Positions 19,568 through 27,368 of a stretch of DNA of 34,579 bases are shown in pieces. Numbering within the stretch: position 1 is the stretch's first letter; every line of letters starts with the position of its first letter. The notes below the pieces were generated by a model, which was given only the letters and a program-made list of their open reading frames with translations, searched no databases and was not told the origin of the DNA. The translations under genes and the position numbers were made by a program. The DNA comes from Magnetococcales bacterium (lineage in GTDB: Bacteria > Pseudomonadota > Magnetococcia > Magnetococcales > UBA8363): assembly GCA_015232645.1 (NCBI GenBank), contig JADFZF010000012.1, forward strand, positions 1 through 34,579. The letters are read 5' to 3'.

Positions 19568-21874
19568 ATGATCAAGGACCGGGAGCTGCGCAATCTGTTT
19601 CGATCCGAGAGCACCGAGCGTCTGGAACGGCTCGGGACGGGATTGCTGCGGCTGGAACAATCTCCCGGAGATACCGAGGCGATGCAGGGGCTCATGCGTG
19701 ATGCCCATAGCCTCAAGGGAGCGGCACGCATGCTGGGCGAGAGCGAGGTCGAAAAACTGGTGCATTGTTTTGAAGAGGCGTTGCGTCCTTGCTTTGAAGG
19801 CCGCCTCGCCATGAATCGTGAACTGTCGGATCGGTTCAACCGCGGTCTTTCCGATATCGAAACGTTGATCAACGACTCCATCGCGGGGGAAAAGAGCAGC
19901 GTATCGGTTTTCGAAGCCATGAACCGGCTGCGTGGTTTGACGACCCCAATGGCGGCAGCGGTCCGATCGGAACCGGGGCCACCCGCGACCGTGCAGCCCC
20001 AGGTGATCGTCGCCCTCCAACCTGCTGTCCGGGAACAGCCCCCCGTGAACCCGGCAGGTGCGGTGGAAACCGCTCCCAAGGGATTGCCGCCGCCGGTCCA
20101 GCGGGAGATCAGCGGTCCGAAGGAGGATTCGCCCCGCCCGGCATCGAACGACAAGGCCGTCACCACCGAGCCCATCCAAACCATGCGGGTCAGTGCCGAC
20201 AAACTGGATCGGCTGCTCAGCATGGTCGGAGAGCTGCTTGTGGTTCGCAACCGGATTCAGCGCCGTTTTGAAGACGTCAACGAATTGATTGCCCAGTGGG
20301 GGATGGTACAACGACTGGGATGGGCCCAAAGACGGCACTTGCCTGACCTCTCCGATCCCCTGGAGGGGGTGGATCGGGGACTGGAAAACCTGCGGCGGGA
20401 ATTGTTCGAGGACAATTCCATGTTGGAGTTGGTGGTCGGGGAACTGGAGGAGGGGATTTGGAATTTACGCCTCATGTCGCTGTTCGACCTGTTCCGTGGC
20501 TTTTCACGCATGGTACGGGAAATTTCCCGGCAACAGGGCAAGGAGGTCCAATTGCTGCAGGAGGGGGTGGAAACCACTGTTGACAAACATATCGTGGAAG
20601 CCTTGAAGGATCCATTGATGCATCTGGTTCGCAATGCGGTGGACCATGGGCTGGAAACACCCAGGGAACGATTGCTGGCGGGCAAACCGCCTCAGGGCAC
20701 CCTCTGGCTCCGGGGCCGAAGTTTTACCGACCGGGTGGAAATCGAAGTGGCCGATGATGGCAAAGGATTGAATTCCGATGTGATTTATGATCGGGCCAAA
20801 GCGGAGGGATTGTTGCTGCCCGAGGATTCCCAGGAGTTGTCCGATCATCGACTTCTGGACATTCTATGTACTTCAGGTTTTACCACGAGCCGCTACATCA
20901 CCGATCTTTCAGGGCGGGGGGTCGGAATGAATGTGGTTCGGGAGCAGGTGGAACAGCTCAATGGTCAATTGCGCCTGATCCATCAACCCGGCCGTGGATG
21001 CCGTTTCATCCTTTCCATTCCCAACGCCCTTTCTTCGACCCCCGTGTTCGTCATTGCCCTGGGGAATCAACGGTATGTCATTGCCATGGAACATGTCCAA
21101 GGGGTACGTCGGGTTAGCCCGGATGACATTTTCCGTCTCGATGGCCACGATACCATCGACCTGGAAGAAAGACCCATTGCCGTCGCCAGCTTGGAGCGGC
21201 TGCTGGGTTTATCCGACTCCCAGCTGCAACGTCAGGAATCGCGGCATCGCCCCTGCCTCATCCTGACTGCGGGTGGAGAGCGTCTGGGGTTGTTGGTGGA
21301 TGATCTGCTGGATCAGCAAAAACTCGTACTGAAGCCTTATGTCTCCCTGTTGCGCCGGGTACCCAATGTATCGGGTAGTACCATTCTTGGTACCGGTGAG
21401 GTATGCATGGTCCTGTCGGTGGAGGACCTCCTGGTCACGGCGCGGCGGAAGCGGCTGGCCACGCCTGATCACTCTCACGAAGATTCAACCGGCGGCATGG
21501 CGGAAACCCGGCAGCGGGTGGTCTTGTTGGTGGAGGATTCCATTACCACCCGCGTCCAGGAAAAACGTATCATCGAAGGGGCGGGCTATCAGGTCATTAC
21601 CGCGGTCAATGGCGTGGAGGCTTTCGAAAAACTGGGACGATTTCGCGTTGATGCCGTGGTCAGCGATGTCGAGATGCCGGAAATGGATGGCCTGGCGTTG
21701 ACGGAAAAAATTCGTGCCTCGGGGACGTTGCAGACCATTCCCGTCATTTTGGTCACCTCCCGTGCCTCGGCTCGGGACCAGCAGCGCGGCCTCATCGCCG
21801 GAGCCAATGCCTACCTGACCAAGAGTGGTTTCCAGCAGGATCAACTGATTCAAACTCTGCGGAGGTTGACATGA
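19568..21874 (+). CDS. cheA: Hybrid chemotaxis kinase CheA-REC (WspE-like)
   Basis: Hpt LMRDAHSLKGAARMLGESEVEKLVH; HATPase HLVRNAVDHGLETPRERLLAGKP, LSGRGVGMNVVREQVEQLNG; CheW-like P5; C-terminal REC VVLLVEDSITTRVQEKRI...AVVSDVEMPEMDG. ATG 19568 preferred over TTG 19544. Confidence 0.95.
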   Translation: MIKDRELRNLFRSESTERLERLGTGLLRLEQSPGDTEAMQGLMRDAHSLKGAARMLGESEVEKLVHCFEEALRPCFEGRLAMNRELSDRFNRGLSDIETLINDSIAGEKSSVSVFEAMNRLRGLTTPMAAAVRSEPGPPATVQPQVIVALQPAVREQPPVNPAGAVETAPKGLPPPVQREISGPKEDSPRPASNDKAVTTEPIQTMRVSADKLDRLLSMVGELLVVRNRIQRRFEDVNELIAQWGMVQRLGWAQRRHLPDLSDPLEGVDRGLENLRRELFEDNSMLELVVGELEEGIWNLRLMSLFDLFRGFSRMVREISRQQGKEVQLLQEGVETTVDKHIVEALKDPLMHLVRNAVDHGLETPRERLLAGKPPQGTLWLRGRSFTDRVEIEVADDGKGLNSDVIYDRAKAEGLLLPEDSQELSDHRLLDILCTSGFTTSRYITDLSGRGVGMNVVREQVEQLNGQLRLIHQPGRGCRFILSIPNALSSTPVFVIALGNQRYVIAMEHVQGVRRVSPDDIFRLDGHDTIDLEERPIAVASLERLLGLSDSQLQRQESRHRPCLILTAGGERLGLLVDDLLDQQKLVLKPYVSLLRRVPNVSGSTILGTGEVCMVLSVEDLLVTARRKRLATPDHSHEDSTGGMAETRQRVVLLVEDSITTRVQEKRIIEGAGYQVITAVNGVEAFEKLGRFRVDAVVSDVEMPEMDGLALTEKIRASGTLQTIPVILVTSRASARDQQRGLIAGANAYLTKSGFQQDQLIQTLRRLT

Positions 21875-22929
21875 TCCGGGTGGTTTTGGTGGACGATTCC
21901 CCCGTGGCCTTGAAAATTTTGCAGGATATCGTCGAAGCGGATGGCGACATTGTCGTGGCTGGTTCCGCCGCCGATGGTCTTATCGGTTGGCAAAAGATAC
22001 GGGAGATCCGACCCGATGTGGTTTGTACTGATTACCACATGCCCAATATGAACGGTCTGGCCTTGGTGCAGGCCGTCATGTCGCAACATCCCCTGCCCAT
22101 CCTGGTGATCAGCGTTTCAGTGGCAGAGGAAGCCGATAACGAATTGGTCATGTCGGTGTTGCAGGCGGGCGCTCTGGACATACTGGCCAAGCCACCGGGA
22201 GGGCCCAGCTCGCGCAACGAACGTTGGGGACGACAATTACGGCAAAAGATTCGCGTGCTTTCCGGCTCGCAGCCCATGAAATTGATCCAATATTCCCCCT
22301 ATACCGGTCTCAAGATGGAGGAACCGCCTGGGAAAAAGTCTCCATCCGGTGGTGTCATCGTCATCGGAGCTTCCACCGGCGGTCCCCAGGCCCTGACCCG
22401 GATACTCAAAGCCTTGCCCGAAGATTTTTCCTGTCCGGTGGTGGTGGTACAACACATCGGCGCCTCTTTCCTGCCTGGCCTGGTGACCTGGCTCGGCAAG
22501 GGGATCGCCTTGCCGGTGATCCACGCCCGGGCGGGTGATCGCCTTCGCCCCGGGACGATCTATTTTCCTCCCGCCACCGCCAATCTTTCGGTCACCGAGG
22601 CGGGTCAGTTTTTCTTTCATCCTCATGATCCCGGTCAGGATGGGGTGAACCTGTTTTCCATCGACCTGACCTGCACCTCCTTGGCCCACTGCTTCCAGGC
22701 TTCGGTATTGGGAATCCTCCTGACCGGCATGGGCAGCGATGGTGCCCGGGGCCTGTTGGAAATTCGTCGGCGCGGGGGGGCGACCATCGCTCAGGATGAA
22801 GCCTCCTCGGTCATTTTCGGCATGCCGCGGCAGGCGATCGAACTGGGTGCCGCCAGGGCGGTCCTGCCCCTGAATGACATGGCGGGCGCCATGCTTTCCT
22901 GGTGCCGCACCGGGAGGATCCCATGTTGA
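21871..22929 (+). CDS. cheB: CheB methylesterase response regulator (WspF-like)
   Basis: REC (VVLVDDSPVALKILQDIV...VVCTDYHMPNMNGL); methylesterase motifs VIVIGASTGGPQAL, VVVQHIGASFLPG, GILLTGMGSDGARGL. ATGA overlap with CheA. Confidence 0.95.
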   Translation: MIRVVLVDDSPVALKILQDIVEADGDIVVAGSAADGLIGWQKIREIRPDVVCTDYHMPNMNGLALVQAVMSQHPLPILVISVSVAEEADNELVMSVLQAGALDILAKPPGGPSSRNERWGRQLRQKIRVLSGSQPMKLIQYSPYTGLKMEEPPGKKSPSGGVIVIGASTGGPQALTRILKALPEDFSCPVVVVQHIGASFLPGLVTWLGKGIALPVIHARAGDRLRPGTIYFPPATANLSVTEAGQFFFHPHDPGQDGVNLFSIDLTCTSLAHCFQASVLGILLTGMGSDGARGLLEIRRRGGATIAQDEASSVIFGMPRQAIELGAARAVLPLNDMAGAMLSWCRTGRIPC

Positions 22930-24167
22930 ACATTCTCTTGGCCGACGACAGTCCGGTTTTTGCCAAACTCTTGAAACGACGTCTGGAGCATGATCAACGT
23001 TACCACCTGGTCCATGTGATCGACGAGCGAGAATTGCAACAAACCCTTGCCGATGACTATGATTTTCTTCTGGCGTTGGTTGAATTTTCCTTGCCCGAAT
23101 TCCGTCATGGCCAGGGGTTGCAACGGCTGGTCAACAGCCGGATCCCGATCATTGCCCTGGTCTCCATGTTTCATGGCAGCCGGGGATTTTCCCCGTTGGC
23201 CGACTATGAAATCGTCGACTATGTGACCAAGAAATCGATGAATTTGGATCAGATTATCGACATGATCGAGCGTATGGAAAAAAATACGGACCATCCCATT
23301 CTGGTCGTCGATGCCTTGTCCGCGCATCGCCGTCTGATTGCCAGACCATTGCAGTTATACCGTTTTCCCGTCTTTGAAACTCAAAACATGCAGGAAGCCA
23401 TGCAGGTGCTGTCCGAGCATCCGGAAATTCGTCTGGTGGTCACTGATGATTCGTTGCCGGATGCCGACGGTCTGCAACTGCTCGATTGGATACGCCACAC
23501 TCTGAAGCGTTCTCGGGATGATCTGCTGGTTATTGCCCTGTCCGGCCAAAGGGAGCAGGCTGCGGCACGTTATTTCAAGGAGGGAGCCAACGATTGGCTC
23601 GCCAAACCGTTTCAGCGCGAGGAATTGATTTATCGTGTGCATCAAAATATCGAGCGCTATGAAAATGATTGCGCCATGGAGGCCCTGGCCAGCCAGGATG
23701 CGGTGACCCGGTTGGCCAACGTCCGCCATTTCCACGATGTGGGAGTGACGCTGTACAGCAATGCCGCCCGCGACAATTTGGCCATTACCCTGGCCGTTCT
23801 CGCCCCCGACGGGCTGGATTCGTTGGTGGACAATTATGGCGATTATGCCAGGGTATTGACTCTGAGAAGCATCGGCGATCTTTTGAGCGGCGCTTTCCGC
23901 AAAACCGATATTGCCGCCAGGCTCGAGGATGATGCCTTTGGTATATTGATCGCCAACCCGCAACCCGACAACACCGGACTGGTGTTTTCTCGCTTGAAGC
24001 GGCGTATTGAAGCGATGCGGATTCCTTATGAAGATGATTTCATCCAGGTCAAGGTCAGTATCGGCATCACCTCGAGGCTGGTGGGTTCCCTGGACGACAT
24101 GATGGCCCATGCCCGGGCCAATCTCGCATTGGCCCGGCAGGAGGGGAAAGGTATTCACCTGGGGTAA
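22923..24167 (+). CDS. REC(D-to-E)-REC-degenerate GGDEF protein in the WspR position
   Basis: REC1 MLNILLADDSPVFAKLLKRRLE...LALVEFSLP (Glu at phospho-acceptor); REC2 ILVVDALSAHRRLI...VVTDDSLPDADGLQLL...; GGDEF-like domain with RKTDIAARLEDDAFGILI. ATG 22923 follows GGGAGG and overlaps the cheB stop. Confidence 0.88.
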   Translation: MLNILLADDSPVFAKLLKRRLEHDQRYHLVHVIDERELQQTLADDYDFLLALVEFSLPEFRHGQGLQRLVNSRIPIIALVSMFHGSRGFSPLADYEIVDYVTKKSMNLDQIIDMIERMEKNTDHPILVVDALSAHRRLIARPLQLYRFPVFETQNMQEAMQVLSEHPEIRLVVTDDSLPDADGLQLLDWIRHTLKRSRDDLLVIALSGQREQAAARYFKEGANDWLAKPFQREELIYRVHQNIERYENDCAMEALASQDAVTRLANVRHFHDVGVTLYSNAARDNLAITLAVLAPDGLDSLVDNYGDYARVLTLRSIGDLLSGAFRKTDIAARLEDDAFGILIANPQPDNTGLVFSRLKRRIEAMRIPYEDDFIQVKVSIGITSRLVGSLDDMMAHARANLALARQEGKGIHLG

Positions 24168-24269
24168 CGCCGAAGCCTTTTTGTCCCCGTGCTGACCGGG
24201 GGGAGCCAACGATTGGCATGGGTCTGGGAAGGAGGATCCCGACCATACTATTGGAAATGATCAAGAAAA

Positions 24270-24306
24270 AGTGGGGTTCTGGGAGGTATACCCCAGCCCC
24301 CCTTTC
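24270..24306. repeat. Diverged copy of the GC-rich hairpin repeat between convergent genes; likely bidirectional terminator
   Basis: GTGGGGTTCTGGGAGGTATACCCCAGCCCCCCTTT; CTGGG(24279-24283)/CCCAG(24292-24296) stem with outer GGGG/CCCC; similar to the copies at both window ends. Confidence 0.55.
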
Positions 24307-24308
24307 TG

Positions 24309-24878
24309 TTAATCATCTCTGCCACCCCCCCCCGCGGAAGAGGGGGGCCGAACGGTGACGTTCAAGGTCGTGAATTCATATTCATTGTCGGTGTACTTTT
24401 CCAGGGCCAGCCGCTCCAGGGCATCCCATAATTGGCACAGGAAGGTCCCTGCCCGCCGGTGAATTCCCTGGTTTTCACTCTCCCTCGGGCCGGCGATATT
24501 GATGATTTGGATGCGATGCTGTTGAATCCAACGAATGACTTCGTCGATGGGATGAGGCTGGCTCAAATCGACTTCCATGCAGGGGATTCCCAATTTCCGG
24601 GCATGGCGCGAGGTCAGCGCGCTGCCCCCCCGTAACTGGTTTTGATACAACACCAGCGTACCATCCGCATCCTGGACATTGAGAAAGGTGCGATAGCGAT
24701 AGTCGAGATGAATGGTTTCTTCCAACGGATAACGCCTGGGAATCACCCCATCTTCGGAGCGGCGTCCCTTGGGGCACCACCCCCCTACGGCGATTTCCCG
24801 GTCCATGCCGAAGTCCAGGGCCGCCCGGTCGACCCCGGTTTGGCCTCCGGATATGATTTTCTTGATCATGACCATCAT
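24309..24878 (-). CDS. Putative molybdenum carrier protein (MoCo carrier-like, Rossmann-type)
   Basis: KKIISGGQTGVDRAALDFGMDREIAVGGWCPKGRRSEDGVIPRRYPLEET...NVQDADGTLVLY...INIAGPRESENQGIH: characteristic of the family. Confidence 0.85.
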   Translation of the reverse strand: MMVMIKKIISGGQTGVDRAALDFGMDREIAVGGWCPKGRRSEDGVIPRRYPLEETIHLDYRYRTFLNVQDADGTLVLYQNQLRGGSALTSRHARKLGIPCMEVDLSQPHPIDEVIRWIQQHRIQIINIAGPRESENQGIHRRAGTFLCQLWDALERLALEKYTDNEYEFTTLNVTVRPPSSAGGGGRDD

Positions 24879-25033
24879 CCACCATCATATATCATTCTTA
24901 AGATCATCGGCACAAGACAATCATTTTTCTGATAATTAATCAACCAAAAAAATCATCCATGGATTGGACAATCCGCATTGGGGTAACATGCGGCATCGCT
25001 TTGAACGTTGAAACCCCGAGGAGCTTGACACCC

Positions 25034-25936
25034 ATGGCCAGATTGTCTGACGAAGAACTCATCGCCGAACTCAAAAAACGATTCGATGCCACCAAACAAG
25101 CCCTCTACGACGTGAAAATGGTGACCAGCAAACTGGAGGAGGTCAACAAGAAGCTCCAGGCTTCGGAGCAGATCAAGAGCAACTTTATTTCCCACATGAA
25201 GAATGAAATCAATAACCCGCTTACATCAATTCTTGGACTGTCCGAGCAACTCAAATCGGGTGAAATGCCGCCCGAGTTGATTCAAACCATCGCCACCTCC
25301 ATCCATTCCGAAGCCTTCAGTCTGGATTTCCAACTGCGTAACATTTTCGCTGCCGCCGAAATGGAGTCGGGGGAGTCGGAACTGCAAATTTCCCGCACCG
25401 ATGTCCTGACCTTGATCAGGGATGCCATGGACTCATTCAAGCATCTGATTTCCGATAAGAATCTAAAGGTCAAGTTTCCCGAGAAAAAATCCGACGAACC
25501 ACCTCTCCTCTTCAAGACCGACACTGAAAAATTAAGTCTGATCCTGAGCAATCTCATTTCCAATGCCGTGGAGTTCAACGTCGATAACGGCAAAATAGAG
25601 ATCAAGGCCTCCGTGGTCGACGGCCGTTTGAATGTGACCGTACGTGATACCGGGCCCGGCATCGACCCGGAAGAAATTCACGTCATTTTCGACCGTTTCG
25701 TACAGTTGGAGTCGGGTGCGCGTAAAAGCCATAAAGGACACGGACTTGGCCTGAGCATCGTTCAGGCCCTGGTGGAAATGATGGAAGGAAACGTGACCGT
25801 GGATTCGGTCGCCAAAGGCAAGGGTACCATTTTCTCCATATCGATCCCTGAAGTGCAAACCGACACGGATGCCGATGCCTTTTCAGTGGATGGCAACGAA
25901 TTCTTCTTCGATGACGAAGAGGTCAAGGCTTTCTAG
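25034..25936 (+). CDS. Soluble histidine-kinase-like protein with Asn at the phospho-acceptor His position
   Basis: Start trimmed from 24959 (GAGGAG before ATG 25034). Coiled coil, H-box-like FISHMKNEINNPLTSILGLSEQL, N-box LILSNLISNAVEFN, G-boxes VRDTGPGI and GHGLGLSIVQ. Confidence 0.85.
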   Translation: MARLSDEELIAELKKRFDATKQALYDVKMVTSKLEEVNKKLQASEQIKSNFISHMKNEINNPLTSILGLSEQLKSGEMPPELIQTIATSIHSEAFSLDFQLRNIFAAAEMESGESELQISRTDVLTLIRDAMDSFKHLISDKNLKVKFPEKKSDEPPLLFKTDTEKLSLILSNLISNAVEFNVDNGKIEIKASVVDGRLNVTVRDTGPGIDPEEIHVIFDRFVQLESGARKSHKGHGLGLSIVQALVEMMEGNVTVDSVAKGKGTIFSISIPEVQTDTDADAFSVDGNEFFFDDEEVKAF

Positions 25937-25937
25937 C

Positions 25938-26411
25938 ATGGCAAGCAACGATAAAGATAACAAACCCTTCCTCCTGCCCGGGACGCTTTTTGCCAAGAAT
26001 GGTGACTACATTATTACCACCGTGCTTGGCTCATGTATTGCTGTGTGTCTGTGGGACAAAACGCTCAAGAGAGGGGGGATGAATCATTACAAACTCCCCC
26101 TTTGGAACGGGGACGGGCTGGCCTCACCCAAATTCGGTAACATCGCCATTGAAAAATTGATTGAAAACCTTTTGGGAATGGGCTGTGCGCAACGTAACAT
26201 CATCGCCAAGGTCTTCGGCGGTGCCGCCGTGATCCAAAGCTCCAGTGGATTGCTCAATGTGGGGGAACGTAATATCGAGGTGGCCCGGGACTATCTGGCC
26301 CAGGCCCGGATCCCCATTCTTGCCTCCGATGTCGGCGGTACCCAAAGTCGAAAGGTGATCTTCAATACCGTCGATGGCAGCATCCTGATGAAAAAAGCGG
26401 CTCCGCAATAA
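25938..26411 (+). CDS. cheD: CheD chemoreceptor glutamine deamidase
   Basis: Start trimmed to ATG 25938. VLGSCIAVCLWDKTLKRGGMNHYKLPL, NIIAKVFGGAAV, VGERNIEVARDYL, IPILASDVGGTQSRKVIFNTVDG: CheD signature with Cys and His. Confidence 0.93.
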   Translation: MASNDKDNKPFLLPGTLFAKNGDYIITTVLGSCIAVCLWDKTLKRGGMNHYKLPLWNGDGLASPKFGNIAIEKLIENLLGMGCAQRNIIAKVFGGAAVIQSSSGLLNVGERNIEVARDYLAQARIPILASDVGGTQSRKVIFNTVDGSILMKKAAPQ

Positions 26412-26435
26412 TGTTCCATCCCCGGCAAACGGCGA

Positions 26436-27056
26436 TTGATGTCCGGCATCGACTTCATGAACCGAACCCGGCCATCGGAATCGGACCCGGTCATGGCAGC
26501 TGAATCCTGGAAAACCATTTTATGCCTCGGGGATAGTCTGACCGAAGGCTTTGGTGTCGCCGATGCCCAATGCTATCCGCGCTTGTTGCAACAACGGCTG
26601 CGGTTGCAGGGGAGTGCCATCCGGGTCGTCAACGCCGGCATTTCGGGCGACACCACCCAGGGAGTCCTGGAGCGCCTCGATGACCTGTTGACCACTCCCG
26701 TTGACTTGGCCATTGTCACCATCGGCCTCAATGATGTTTTTATGGGGTACCCTGCAACGATCATTCAAGATAACCTGGAAACCATCGTCCAAACCCTGCA
26801 GCGACACCCATCCCGGGTGGTTCTCTCCGGTCTGCGGCTGCCTAGCGACTTTCCCCAGCCGATCCGCCATGAGTTTGCCGCCCTCTATCCGCGCCTGGCG
26901 GCAAAATATCACCTCGATCTGATTCCCTTCTTTTGTGAAAACATTTTTGAAGATCGAGCCTACAATCAATGGGATAACGTCCATCCCAATGCCGCCGGCT
27001 ACCGTGTCATTCTGGAAACCGTATGGAAAATTGTGCAGCCTCTCCTGCCCCGATGA
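26436..27056 (+). CDS. GDSL/SGNH esterase (TesA-like arylesterase / lysophospholipase)
   Basis: Block I ILCLGDSLTEGFGV; NAGISGDTT; GLND; DNVHPNAAGY. Confidence 0.9.
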   Translation: MMSGIDFMNRTRPSESDPVMAAESWKTILCLGDSLTEGFGVADAQCYPRLLQQRLRLQGSAIRVVNAGISGDTTQGVLERLDDLLTTPVDLAIVTIGLNDVFMGYPATIIQDNLETIVQTLQRHPSRVVLSGLRLPSDFPQPIRHEFAALYPRLAAKYHLDLIPFFCENIFEDRAYNQWDNVHPNAAGYRVILETVWKIVQPLLPR

Positions 27057-27266
27057 AGGCCCCAGGATGGGCGTTGATGGCGAGTTGATCCAGTCGAGCC
27101 TCTGATCGCCTGATCAAGCCATTCAAAACCAACCATAATCGTAACCCGGCATATAATTTGCTTTAAATATTCTGTCTACCATACCGTGATTCCTGAGACA
27201 TTCCCCGATCGTCAACCGAATCCATCCAAGGAAAGGGCGCCACCGGGAGTGTTTACGAAGCCCCGG

Positions 27267-27330
27267 GTAACCGTTCACTCCCTGCCGAATCCCATCCGCC
27301 ATGCCTTTCATGGAAAGACTGAACGGTTAC
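27267..27330. repeat. Perfect 11-bp inverted repeat in the leader of the glycosyltransferase gene
   Basis: GTAACCGTTCA (27267-27277) and TGAACGGTTAC (27320-27330), 42-nt spacer; 38 bp upstream of ATG 27369. Confidence 0.75.
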
Positions 27331-27368
27331 AGTCCTGGACTTAGTCACTCGCCCTAAGAGGATCCAGA

